From Planctomycetia bacterium (GTDB taxonomy: Bacteria; Planctomycetota; Planctomycetia; Pirellulales; UBA1268), in NCBI GenBank assembly GCA_009919445.1, contig RGBY01000039.1, forward strand, positions 1 through 13,946: DNA of 13,946 nucleotides. The letters are read 5' to 3'. A model generated the notes under the pieces. That model was not told where the DNA came from, did not search any database, and was given only the letters and a program-made list of their open reading frames with translations. Numbering within the stretch: the stretch's first letter is position 1; every line of letters begins with the position of its first letter. The translations under genes were made by a program, and so were the position numbers. This document shows, in pieces, positions 1 to 9,091 of the stretch.

Positions 1-3000
1 GGCACGATGGGGCCGGCCTATCGGCCCACCGTCTGGGACGTGGTGGCCCATGATGCGATCGCCTTTCACACGACCGGCGAACGCGGACTGGCCGAGCCCG
101 AAGATGCCTTCGAACTCGAGGCCTCAAGCCCGGCGCTTGGTGATGTGGCGCTGTTCCGGGCGTGGAAGCCGGCTGCTGCAGCGGAGAGCGGAACAGCCAC
201 CGACACCGACTCACCGCTGCTTGCCGTCATCGGCCTTTATCAGGATTTGTTGGCGTTTCACGCTGACGACGCCGATCGCACGGCCTTCCTTGCCGCCGAC
301 CTCGATCGGCTGCTCTGGGCTGGAAATGCAGCAGTTGCCGATGCAGAGGCCCAGCCGCAGGAAGCATTGCAGGCCGCGCTGCGGGCCTTCATCGAACGGG
401 CAGGTGACCATGAACTGTCAGCCCTGGCTCGCTTTCACCTGGCGTCAAGCCTCCAAGAGGACGACCCCGCCGAGGCCCGCTCAGTAGCGCTTGTTGCCAT
501 TGAAACGCACCCCGACAGCGTGGGTGGCAAGCAGTGCCGTAATCTCATCGACCAGATTGAGGCGAAGGAACTGTCGCTTTCAGCCGAGCGAACCTGGACC
601 GCTCCTTGGCCGGAAGTCAGCATCACCTATCGGAACCTCAGCCGAGTACACCTACGGCTGGCCAAGGCTGATTGGGAAAACCGCCTGGCGGCTGGCAAGC
701 CGGCTGGAAGTTGGCTTGATGCCAATGATCGCAAGGCAATCCTGGCCCTGCCGGCAGTCAAGACATGTGCGGTTGATCTGCCAGCGACGACGGACTTTCG
801 GCAGGCAGCCCACCAGCTACCAGTGGCTGCCGCCTTTGATGCTGCTGAGTTAGCGCCGGGAGCCTACTGGTTGCTGGCTAGCCATCGCGACGATTTTGGT
901 GACCACGATAATGTGGTGGCTACCACGCTCGTCTGGGTCAGCCGACTTGCCATTGTGACAGTGAATGAGCATGCACAGCCGCAGGGCCGGCATCTTGGCT
1001 ATGTCGTCGATGCTGCCAGTGGTGAGCCAGTCATTGGAGCGACAGTGACGCTCTGGCAGCGGCAGCAGGGGCGGCCGCCGCAGTTCGTCAAAAAGGGAAA
1101 GACGCAGACCGATGCTGAGGGCCGCTATGACCTCGGCGGCGAACCGGGTGTCCAGGCGGTGCTGGTCGCCACGGCCGATATGGCCGGCAGGCCTCAGACA
1201 ATGTTGAGTGAGCCACTCAATCTCTGGCGGCACCATCAGACGCCACGGCTGCAGCGATCACTCGTGCTGATGACCGACCGTGGCATCTACCGGCCTGGGC
1301 AATTGGTGCATTTCAAGGGCGTGCTGCTGGAGCGGGCCGCTGACGGCCGCAGTGCCAAGGCGATCGAACGCTCAGCTGTTGAAGTGGTCCTACGAGATGC
1401 CAACGGCCGCGAGCTGGCGAAGCTGTCGCTGACGACCAACCGGTTCGGCTCCTGCCAGGGCACGTTTCCAATTCCGACCGGCTCCCTGCCGGGCCGCTGG
1501 ACGGTGCAGGCGCGAGGCAGTGGGGCGACAGGTTCAACAGCCATTCGGGTCGAGGAGTACAAGCGGCCCAAGTTCAAGGTTGAGCTGGCGGCACCTACTG
1601 CGTCAGTCCAACTAGGCCATGAGGTATCGGTAACAGGTACCGCCACGACCTACACTGGCCTGGCTGTTGCCGGTGCCAAGGTTAGCTGGCGGGTTGAGCG
1701 GCAGATGCGGTTTCCCATCTGGTGCCGGTGGTGCTTTCCGTGGTTGCCGTTTGACAGTGGCAGCCGGCGGATTGCCCGCGGCACAGCCACCACTGATGCC
1801 GACGGTAGTTTCACGGTGACCTTTCCGGCGATGCCCGACCGGAGTGTGCCTGAAGACTCACTGCCAGTCTTCACCTTCAAAATCGCTGCCGATGTCACCG
1901 ACACCGGCGGCGAAACGCGGTCGGCTGACCGGCAGGTCTCGGCGGGCTACACCGATCTCGAGGCCAGCATTGAAGTGGCTGACTGGCAGGCGGTCTCTGA
2001 CGATGGGCCAGCCCGTGTGCCACTCACGATCAGCACGACCTCGCTTGATGGTGAGCCTCGGGGAGCAGTCGGGCAGCTGCGGGTGACCAGGCTCGTGCAG
2101 CCGGCAGAGGTTGCTCGGGGTAACCTCGGTGGCCGGCCGGTACCCTACCCGAGGCCAGTGCTCCGGCGGGCCGCCGGTGGCGGGCAGCCCGTTCAACCCG
2201 AGCCCGACCCCGCCAAGCCTGAAACCTGGGCTGATGGTGAGGAGGTTTTTGCTGGTGACGACACAACTGACGCGGCCACAGGGAAAGCCGTGGCGACAGT
2301 GGCCCTGCCAGCTGGCATCTACCGGGCAACCTTTACTGTGGCTGGCGAGGCTGGCCGACCGGAGGTACGAGCGAGTCGGCTGATCGAAGTGGTCGATCCC
2401 ACCGCAGCGACCTACCCCATCAAACAGGCCTTCGTGCTGAAAGCCCAAGCCGATTCGGTTGAGGTAGGAGCGGAACTGCTCGCCCTTGCTGGCACCGGGT
2501 ATGACCGGGGTCGGATGCTTGTTGAGCTGGTCAAGAATGGCAAGCTGCTGGAGCGGTTCTGGACCAAGCCCGACCGCACCCAGACACCAGTCAGCCTCAA
2601 GCTGACCGATGCCCATCGCGGCGGGGTGACTGTTCGCGCCTGGATGGTTCGCGACGGCCGGCTGCACGAGGCGTCGCGAACTGTGGACGTGCCCTGGACC
2701 ACCAAGAAACTTTCCGTTGAGTGGCAGCGGTTCACCCGCAAGCTGGAGCCGGCCGCCAAGGAGATCTGGCGGGCGACCGTTAAGACTGTGGCTGATCCGC
2801 TGGCTGGACCGGCGGCTCCTGCCATCGCCGAAATGGTGGCGACGCTCTACGACCAGTCGCTCGATGCCCTTGCGCCGCATGCCTGGCCGGGGGGCTTCCT
2901 CGGCCTCTTCGCCCGTGAGGTGAGTCACCGTCAACTTGGCTTTACCAACATGGAGCAGTCCTTGCAGCCGATTCAGGGCTCTTGGAAAAGGCAGTTTCTC

Positions 3001-5685
3001 AGTGTGGCAATCTCGTATCACCGGCTTCGCGAGCCATTCGGCTCGCCTTTGCACGGTGGCTTTGGCGGCATGCTTGGTAGCCGCATGATGCGGCGGGGAG
3101 AGATGATGCCGATGGCAGCGATGGCGGCCCCGGCTGCTGAAATGATCGCGGACTTCGCCGATGAGGGAATGCCTGCGAATGCAAGAAAGTTCAAGGGGGC
3201 AGGTGCTGAGTTGGAAGAACGTCAGGATAGTGGCTCAGCCGAACCAGGCTCTGGCACGACTGACACCGCGGCTGCTCCACCGCCTCGGCGGAATATGGCT
3301 GAGACTGCGTTTTTCCTGCCGTCGCTCGTAGCCGATGACAGCGGCACGGTTGCGCTTGAGTTCACTCTGCCAGACACGCTGACGACCTGGCAGTTTAAGG
3401 CCTTGGCTCATGATGAGCAGCTTCGTAGTGGCACGCTGATGGATACCTGCGTGACCGCCAAGGACCTGATGGTCGAGCCACTGCCCCCGCGATTTCTGCG
3501 GGAGGGCGACGTCATCCAGTTTCCCGTCAAGGTGAGCAATCGCTCGACTGGCCGGCTAAGTGGCAAGGTGCGGCTGGCCCTGTTTGATGCCCGCACGAAT
3601 GATTCACGGGACTCACTCATTGATGGCCCCGCCGAGCAGGATTTCGACCTTGCGGCTGGTGCCTCGGCGTCGGTCTTCTTTCCGGTGACAGTCGCCGACG
3701 GCACCGATGTGCTGCGGTATCTGGCCACAGGTGCCGCCACCGGCTCAGCCCGACCACTTTCCGATGGCGAAGAAGCTTTGCTGCCGGTGCTGTCACGAAA
3801 AGTCTTGGTGACAGAGACCATTCCGGTGACGGTACGAGGGGGCGAGACCCGCGAGGTAAAACTGGAAAAACTGGCCAACTCAGCAGACTCATCGGCAATC
3901 GATAGCCAGTCATTAGTTGTGCAGGCAGTCTCAAACCCAGCCTGGTATGCCGTGCTGGCCCTGCCTTATCTGATGGAGCAATCTGATGAGAGCATCGACA
4001 CGCTCTTTCATCGGCTCTATGCCAATGCCTACGCCCGGCATCTGGTCGCGTCCGACCCGCGGATCGCCCAGATCTTCGAGCAGTGGCGGGGCACCACTGC
4101 CTTGGAGAGCCCGCTTGAAAAGAACACCGAACTGGTGAAGACACTGCTGGCCGAGACGCCCTGGGTTCGTGAGGCGACCGATGAACGGGAGGCTCGGGCT
4201 CGCATCGCGATGCTCTTTGATGCCACTCGCGTCGAAAACGAATTGGCTGCGGCGATCAATCGGCTCAATAGCTTGCGGAACCCCGACGGTGGCTGGCCCT
4301 GGTTCCCCGGTGGCCGCTCCTGTGACTCAATCACGCTTTCGATTGTGGCTGGCTTCGGTCGGCTGCGGGCAAGCGGCGTAGCGATCGATGTTTCTCCGGC
4401 AACTGCTGCGGTGCCTTGGATCGACCAGCGGCTGATCGAAGAAAAAGAGTGGGCTGAACGCCGGGCTGCCCGAGCCCGCAAGGCAGGCAACGAGGCCTTG
4501 GCGGCAGAGCCTGTGCTGACACCGCTGGGGGTCTTTGCCCTCTATGCCCGCAGCTTCTTCCTTGAGGACGTGCCGCTTCAGGGACCGGCGGCCGTGGCCC
4601 ATGCCTGGTGCGTGAAGGTTGGCCGGCAGAGCTGGACGGAACTCTCCCACAACCGCAGTCAGGGCCAGCTGGCGATCGCGCTTGCCCGTAACGGCGAGCG
4701 GGAAACCGCCGGCTCAATCGTTGAAAGCCTGCGGCAGCGGGCGGTGGGTGGCCCGCGAGGTGAGCAGACTGCTGACCGAGGCGAGGACAACTGGCAGGGC
4801 ATGTGGTGGCGGCAGCGGCATCCCAGTTGGTGGAGCTGGCTCGCGGCACCGATCGAGACCCAGACGGTGTTGATTGAGGCCTTTGATGAGGTGGCCGGTG
4901 ACGCTGAATCGGTCGAGGCAATGAAGGCCTGGCTTGTTCAACAGAAGCGGACCAGCCGCTGGCCGGGTAGCCGGGCGACCGCCGATGCTGTTGGCGTGCT
5001 GCTGGGTCGGGGCCGTGACCTCCTGGGGGATGCCAGCCAGTTGGTGGTGACTGTTGGGGGCGAGCCGATCAAGCCGGGCGAGGCGGGGGTGAGTAAGCCC
5101 GAGGCAGGCACCGGGTTTTTTGAGACCCGCTTTGTGCGGCGGGAGATTAAGCCGGCGATAGCTGCCGTTACCTTTGCCAAGCCAGCCGGAGGTGGGCTCG
5201 CCTTTGGTGGGGTCCACTGGCAGTACCTTGATCAAATAGAGAACGTCGAGGCCGCCGGCCGGACAGAACTGGCGATCACGAAGGAACTGTTTGTGAAGAC
5301 CTTTACCAAGGCGGGGCCAGTGCTTGAACCGGTCACAGCTGACACAACGGTAACCGTAGGCGATGAGCTGGTTGTGCGGCTGGTGGTGACCAGCGACCGG
5401 GCATATGAGTTTCTGGAACTGGCCGATCATCGGCCCAGCCTGACCGAGCCAGTCGATGTACTCTCAGGTTGGAAGTGGGCCGATGGCGTTGGCTGGTACC
5501 AGGTGACCCGTGATGCCAGTACGCAATTGTTCTTTGAGCGGCTGCCGGAGGGGACGCATGTCTTTGAGTATTCGCTGCGGGTGGCCCACCAAGGCCGGGC
5601 CTCAAGCGGCTTTGCCACCATCCGCAGTCGGTACGCACCGGAGTTCTCCGCCCGGTCGCAGAGCCTGCCAGTTGCTAGCCGTTAG
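1..5685 (+). CDS. Alpha-2-macroglobulin-like protein, YfaS/MG2 type, 5' partial, no thioester
   Basis: Large envelope protein of the bacterial alpha-2-macroglobulin family; the family acts outside the cytoplasmic membrane as protease traps or envelope-guard proteins. The reading frame is open to the left edge. The first ATG (position 7) lies in a YRPTVWDVVAHDA segment that is internal in relatives, so the true start and signal peptide lie upstream. Numbering from that ATG (1892 residues): helical N-terminal region 60-230; beta-sandwich insertion YVVDAASGEPVIGATVTLW near 335; MG2 hallmark TDRGIYRPGQ at about 423; EEYKRPKFKVEL near 516; Met/Ala-rich linker about 1015-1095; A2M domain from NMAETAFFLPS at 1096 through PPRFLREGD near 1160; alpha-toroid with NPDGGWPWFPGG at 1425 and WWSWLAAPIETQ near 1613; C-terminal MG10-like sandwich from about 1780. 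At 1329-1332, where the family normally has CxEQ, the sequence is SIDT. Family call very sure; biological role unknown. Confidence 0.93.
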   Translation, partial: GTMGPAYRPTVWDVVAHDAIAFHTTGERGLAEPEDAFELEASSPALGDVALFRAWKPAAAAESGTATDTDSPLLAVIGLYQDLLAFHADDADRTAFLAADLDRLLWAGNAAVADAEAQPQEALQAALRAFIERAGDHELSALARFHLASSLQEDDPAEARSVALVAIETHPDSVGGKQCRNLIDQIEAKELSLSAERTWTAPWPEVSITYRNLSRVHLRLAKADWENRLAAGKPAGSWLDANDRKAILALPAVKTCAVDLPATTDFRQAAHQLPVAAAFDAAELAPGAYWLLASHRDDFGDHDNVVATTLVWVSRLAIVTVNEHAQPQGRHLGYVVDAASGEPVIGATVTLWQRQQGRPPQFVKKGKTQTDAEGRYDLGGEPGVQAVLVATADMAGRPQTMLSEPLNLWRHHQTPRLQRSLVLMTDRGIYRPGQLVHFKGVLLERAADGRSAKAIERSAVEVVLRDANGRELAKLSLTTNRFGSCQGTFPIPTGSLPGRWTVQARGSGATGSTAIRVEEYKRPKFKVELAAPTASVQLGHEVSVTGTATTYTGLAVAGAKVSWRVERQMRFPIWCRWCFPWLPFDSGSRRIARGTATTDADGSFTVTFPAMPDRSVPEDSLPVFTFKIAADVTDTGGETRSADRQVSAGYTDLEASIEVADWQAVSDDGPARVPLTISTTSLDGEPRGAVGQLRVTRLVQPAEVARGNLGGRPVPYPRPVLRRAAGGGQPVQPEPDPAKPETWADGEEVFAGDDTTDAATGKAVATVALPAGIYRATFTVAGEAGRPEVRASRLIEVVDPTAATYPIKQAFVLKAQADSVEVGAELLALAGTGYDRGRMLVELVKNGKLLERFWTKPDRTQTPVSLKLTDAHRGGVTVRAWMVRDGRLHEASRTVDVPWTTKKLSVEWQRFTRKLEPAAKEIWRATVKTVADPLAGPAAPAIAEMVATLYDQSLDALAPHAWPGGFLGLFAREVSHRQLGFTNMEQSLQPIQGSWKRQFLSVAISYHRLREPFGSPLHGGFGGMLGSRMMRRGEMMPMAAMAAPAAEMIADFADEGMPANARKFKGAGAELEERQDSGSAEPGSGTTDTAAAPPPRRNMAETAFFLPSLVADDSGTVALEFTLPDTLTTWQFKALAHDEQLRSGTLMDTCVTAKDLMVEPLPPRFLREGDVIQFPVKVSNRSTGRLSGKVRLALFDARTNDSRDSLIDGPAEQDFDLAAGASASVFFPVTVADGTDVLRYLATGAATGSARPLSDGEEALLPVLSRKVLVTETIPVTVRGGETREVKLEKLANSADSSAIDSQSLVVQAVSNPAWYAVLALPYLMEQSDESIDTLFHRLYANAYARHLVASDPRIAQIFEQWRGTTALESPLEKNTELVKTLLAETPWVREATDEREARARIAMLFDATRVENELAAAINRLNSLRNPDGGWPWFPGGRSCDSITLSIVAGFGRLRASGVAIDVSPATAAVPWIDQRLIEEKEWAERRAARARKAGNEALAAEPVLTPLGVFALYARSFFLEDVPLQGPAAVAHAWCVKVGRQSWTELSHNRSQGQLAIALARNGERETAGSIVESLRQRAVGGPRGEQTADRGEDNWQGMWWRQRHPSWWSWLAAPIETQTVLIEAFDEVAGDAESVEAMKAWLVQQKRTSRWPGSRATADAVGVLLGRGRDLLGDASQLVVTVGGEPIKPGEAGVSKPEAGTGFFETRFVRREIKPAIAAVTFAKPAGGGLAFGGVHWQYLDQIENVEAAGRTELAITKELFVKTFTKAGPVLEPVTADTTVTVGDELVVRLVVTSDRAYEFLELADHRPSLTEPVDVLSGWKWADGVGWYQVTRDASTQLFFERLPEGTHVFEYSLRVAHQGRASSGFATIRSRYAPEFSARSQSLPVASR

Positions 5686-6371
5686 GGCTGGGCGGGTTCG
5701 CTTAAGAGTTCAGCGATTCGTGGATCGGCGAGTGACTCAGCAATGAAGTGGGCACCGGGAAAGGCGTGGCGACGGCTGTGCCCACCGGGGACGGCGACAA
5801 CGATCGCTCCGGCCGCTACCGCCGCGGCACACCCGGTGGCCGAGTCTTCAAAGACCAGCATCTGTTCTGGTGGTACTCCGGCACGACTTGCCGCCAGTTG
5901 ATAGATCTCCGGATGGGGCTTTCCCTGACTGACATCAGCGGCTGTCAGGACGAACCCAATCTGATCCAGGAGCCCGACCCGGGTAAGGACGTCGTGAGCA
6001 AACTCTGGCCCGCTGCTGGTGGCAACCCCGCAGGGGCGACCAGATTCCTCCACGTGTTGGACGAGATCGGTGGCTCCTGGCATCGGCTGTAAACGGGTGC
6101 TGAGGAGTCCCTGAAAGATCTCCTTGGTCTCGGCTGCAAGTGTCTCGACCGTGGTATTCAGATTGTGCCAGTCGATCATGACTTGGAGGGCAATCTGTTG
6201 CGGCCGGCCCATCATGGCATCGAGCAGGTCAGCATCGAACACCTTGCCACGTCGATGAAGCAATTCACTACCGACGTCCTGATAAAGCTCTTCTGTGTTG
6301 ACAAGCAGACCATCGAGATCAAAGGCGACCGCTTGAACCTGTGGGATGGGTTTGTCTCGTTCTCGCGGCAT
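5682..6371 (-). CDS. HAD superfamily phosphatase, beta-phosphoglucomutase-like (HAD-IA)
   Basis: Cytoplasmic Mg-dependent phosphatase or phosphomutase of 229 residues, normal for the family. All four HAD motifs are present: motif I FDLDGLL with nucleophile D18 and acid/base D20; motif II VATSS near T118; motif III lysine K151 in GKPHPEIY; motif IV VFEDSATG with E175 and D176. A helical cap insertion (about 25-95) after motif I is the class I cap typical of beta-phosphoglucomutase, sugar phosphatases and phosphoglycolate phosphatase-like enzymes. The DGLLVNTE wording and GKPHPEIY fit the sugar-phosphate branch, but the substrate cannot be read from sequence. The ATG start at 6371 has AAAGG nine bases upstream on the minus strand. 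The gene converges with the macroglobulin gene and their stops overlap. It is divergent from the sugar isomerase gene, which is weak support for a role with sugar phosphates. Confidence 0.92.
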   Translation of the reverse strand: MPRERDKPIPQVQAVAFDLDGLLVNTEELYQDVGSELLHRRGKVFDADLLDAMMGRPQQIALQVMIDWHNLNTTVETLAAETKEIFQGLLSTRLQPMPGATDLVQHVEESGRPCGVATSSGPEFAHDVLTRVGLLDQIGFVLTAADVSQGKPHPEIYQLAASRAGVPPEQMLVFEDSATGCAAAVAAGAIVVAVPGGHSRRHAFPGAHFIAESLADPRIAELLSEPAQP

Positions 6372-6503
6372 GCGGTCAGGCCTTTCTGGTGTTCGGCGTG
6401 CGTGCCCTCAATCTCAGCCGATGTCAGTCAGCGAAAAAGATTATGGGAAATCTCAGCCACCGCAGATGGTTTTAGCAGGTGAGTCGATTCATTCTGGCTG
6501 TTC

Positions 6504-6529
6504 TGCCGCTGCATCTGATTTCAGCGGCA
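6504..6529. repeat. Inverted repeat, 8-bp stem and 10-base loop
   Basis: TGCCGCTG (6504-6511) and CAGCGGCA (6522-6529) are perfect reverse complements. There is no T-run on either side and no gene end nearby, so it does not look like a terminator of an annotated gene. It could be an operator or an RNA leader hairpin; which one is not decidable from sequence. Confidence 0.5.
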
Positions 6530-6634
6530 CCGCTGCGAGTTGATTCTGCACGCACGGAGTCAGCAGCCTGCTTGCAGGAGGTGGAAGTGAGCCGTAGAAC
6601 AATGTGCCAGCCGGTAGGGTAGGATGGCGAGTCT

Positions 6635-6675
6635 GGCTGCAAGAGTCCGGCTGCAAGAAACAAACAGCTGCAAGA
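6635..6675 (+). repeat. Three tandem-spaced GCTGCAAGA repeats
   Basis: GGCTGCAAGA at 6635-6644 and 6649-6658, and AGCTGCAAGA at 6666-6675, with start-to-start spacings of 14 and 17 bases, ending 42 bases before the TIM barrel start codon. They lie in the probable leader of the sugar gene pair. Possible regulator binding sites or simple local duplication. Confidence 0.55.
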
Positions 6676-6717
6676 AAAGAACTCTGGGGAAACTCCGCCA
6701 ACAGAAGGAACTGATCT

Positions 6718-7749
<1,032 letters not shown>

Positions 7750-7761
7750 CACTATTGACGA

Positions 7762-7766
7762 AAGGA
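7762..7766 (+). promoter_or_regulatory. Ribosome binding site fixing the dehydrogenase start
   Basis: AAGGA nine bases before ATG 7776. The frame is open for 62 codons upstream inside the previous gene, but this site and the GYGFMG fold start just downstream place translation start at 7776. Confidence 0.8.
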
Positions 7767-7775
7767 AGTTACGCA

Positions 7776-8918
7776 ATGGCAAAGCCACTTCGCATTGGCA
7801 TGATTGGCTATGGGTTTATGGGGCGGGCCCATTCCAATGGCTACAACCGCGTGAAGGATTTTTTCGACCTGGAATACCAGCCTGTGCTGCAGGCTGTTGC
7901 CGCCCGGGATGCCGAAAAGGCCCAGGCCTTTGCCGACCGCTGGGGCTATCAGCGGGTCGAGACCGACTGGCGGAAACTTGTTGCTGCTGACGACATTGAT
8001 GCGGTCGACATCTGCACCCCGAACAACCTGCATGCCGATATCGCCATTGAGGCGGCCAAGCATGGCAAGGCAATTCTCTGTGAAAAGCCGCTGTCGATGG
8101 ATACGGCTGAAGGAGAGAAGATGTGCGCTGCGGTCGAGGCTGCCGGGGTGCCAAACACGGTCTGGTACAACTACCGGCGGATTCCTGCGGTCACCTTTGC
8201 CAAGCAATTGATTGACTCAGGCCGGCTTGGGCGGGTCTTTCATTATCGTGCCAACTTTTTGCAAGACTGGACGATCAGCGAGGATTTGCCGCAGGGTGGT
8301 GCAGCCCTCTGGCGTCTTGATGCCAAGGCCGCTGGGAGCGGTGTAACGGGTGACCTGTTGGCACACTGCATCGATACTGCGGTCTGGCTCAATGGCTCAG
8401 TGACTGATGTGACGGCCATGACCGAGACCTTCGTCAAGGAAAGGACGCACCAGTTGACTGGGAAGAAGGAGCCAGTCGAAATTGACGATGCCTGCTCGTT
8501 CCTATGCCATTTCCAGAATGGCTCGCTGGGGCTGTTTGAAAGCACCCGTTATGCCCGGGGCCATAAGGCGCTCTACACCTTTGAAATCAATGGCGAAAAT
8601 ATGAGCCTGAAGTGGGACCTTCATGATCTCCACCGGCTCCAGATTTTCGACTACAGCGACAATGGTCCGGAGCGGGGCTGGAAGAGTGTGCATGTGACTG
8701 ACGGCGATCACCCGTATATGGCCAACTGGTGGGTTCCTGGTTTGGCGATTGGCTATGAGCATTCTTTCGTGCATCAGGTTGCCGATTTTCTGTCAGCCTA
8801 CGCCAAAGGCGAGCCTTGCCGGCCAACCTTCCGGGATGCCTTAGAGACCCAAAAAATCTGCGATGCGGTGCTTGCCAGTGCGAAAAGTCACCAGTGGGTT
8901 CCGGTTGCAGGGGTGTAA
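7776..8918 (+). CDS. Gfo/Idh/MocA family NAD(P)-dependent oxidoreductase
   Basis: 380-residue dehydrogenase with the two-domain Gfo/Idh/MocA layout. The N-terminal Rossmann fold starts directly with RIGMIGYGFMGRAH (glycine motif at residues 11-16). The family lysine is in LCEKPLSMD (E103-K104-P105). The C-terminal substrate domain has GSGVTGDLLAHCIDTAVWL, giving the D193-xxx-H197 pair expected to complete the active site with K104. There is no twin-arginine signal, so unlike many planctomycete members it is probably cytoplasmic. It is the second gene after the TIM barrel protein, 26 bases downstream and almost certainly co-transcribed, so the two probably act in sequence on the same sugar or polyol: one oxidising or reducing a hydroxyl, the other isomerising or cleaving the product. 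The substrate is unknown. Length and motifs look intact. Confidence 0.93.
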   Translation: MAKPLRIGMIGYGFMGRAHSNGYNRVKDFFDLEYQPVLQAVAARDAEKAQAFADRWGYQRVETDWRKLVAADDIDAVDICTPNNLHADIAIEAAKHGKAILCEKPLSMDTAEGEKMCAAVEAAGVPNTVWYNYRRIPAVTFAKQLIDSGRLGRVFHYRANFLQDWTISEDLPQGGAALWRLDAKAAGSGVTGDLLAHCIDTAVWLNGSVTDVTAMTETFVKERTHQLTGKKEPVEIDDACSFLCHFQNGSLGLFESTRYARGHKALYTFEINGENMSLKWDLHDLHRLQIFDYSDNGPERGWKSVHVTDGDHPYMANWWVPGLAIGYEHSFVHQVADFLSAYAKGEPCRPTFRDALETQKICDAVLASAKSHQWVPVAGV

Positions 8919-8950
8919 CCGGCGGGCCCTCTCGGGTGAGTTGCCTTGTG

Positions 8951-8978
8951 CCATCAGCCGGGATAGGCTGACGTTTTC
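8951..8978 (+). terminator. Likely intrinsic terminator after the sugar gene pair
   Basis: TCAGCC (8954-8959), six-base loop, GGCTGA (8966-8971), then CGTTTTC. It lies 36 bases after the dehydrogenase stop. The stem is short (6 bp) and the T-run has only four T, so it is plausible rather than strong. It separates the sugar pair from the membrane unit. Confidence 0.45.
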
Positions 8979-9016
8979 GAGGATTTTCCGCTCAACACAA
9001 GGATGGCTGGAAATCG

Positions 9017-9043
9017 GTCGGTTGCCGCCCCGACGTGCTTTTT
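9017..9043 (+). terminator. Second weak hairpin with T-run
   Basis: GTCGG (9017-9021), eight-base loop, CCGAC (9030-9034), then GTGC followed by five T. It lies 49 bases before the next start codon. It could be a back-up terminator or an attenuator in the leader of the motor unit. The T-run is offset four bases from the stem, so confidence is low. Confidence 0.25.
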
Positions 9044-9078
9044 GGGGATATTGAATCGGTAGGGTTAGTCCACTGTTC

Positions 9079-9083
9079 AGGGA
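9079..9083 (+). promoter_or_regulatory. Ribosome binding site fixing the channel-protein start
   Basis: AGGGA eight bases before ATG 9092. It favours this start over an in-frame GTG at 9035, which would add 19 residues ahead of the zinc ribbon and has no comparable site. Confidence 0.75.
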
Positions 9084-9091
9084 AACTCATT

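Larger units (their letters stand above)
6372..6717. promoter_or_regulatory. Divergent intergenic region
   Basis: 346 bases between the starts of the HAD gene (-) and the TIM barrel gene (+); both promoters must lie here or overlap the genes. No convincing -35/-10 pair is visible on either strand. A CATAAT hexamer on the minus strand (6440-6445) lacks a matching -35 box. Visible structure: an 8-bp stem hairpin at 6504-6529 flanked by an imperfect 10-base direct repeat (GAGTCGATTC at 6481, GAGTTGATTC at 6537), a short perfect inverted repeat CCTGC-tt-GCAGG at 6567-6578, and three GCTGCAAGA copies at 6635-6675. Short open frames in the region overlap these repeats and look non-coding. Confidence 0.5.

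Noticed and set aside
1858..3054. Long open frame (398 codons) antisense to the macroglobulin gene
   Set aside because: It lies wholly within a strongly conserved protein-coding gene, shows no recognisable domain, and is explained by GC-rich codon bias making antisense frames open.
4714..5430. Antisense frame of 238 codons over the macroglobulin C-terminal half
   Set aside because: Same reason; composition is Pro/Arg/Leu-rich and no start signal or domain is visible.
6440..6468. CATAAT as a -10 box for the HAD gene
   Set aside because: No TTGACA-like sequence at 15-19 bases; a single AT-rich hexamer is expected by chance.
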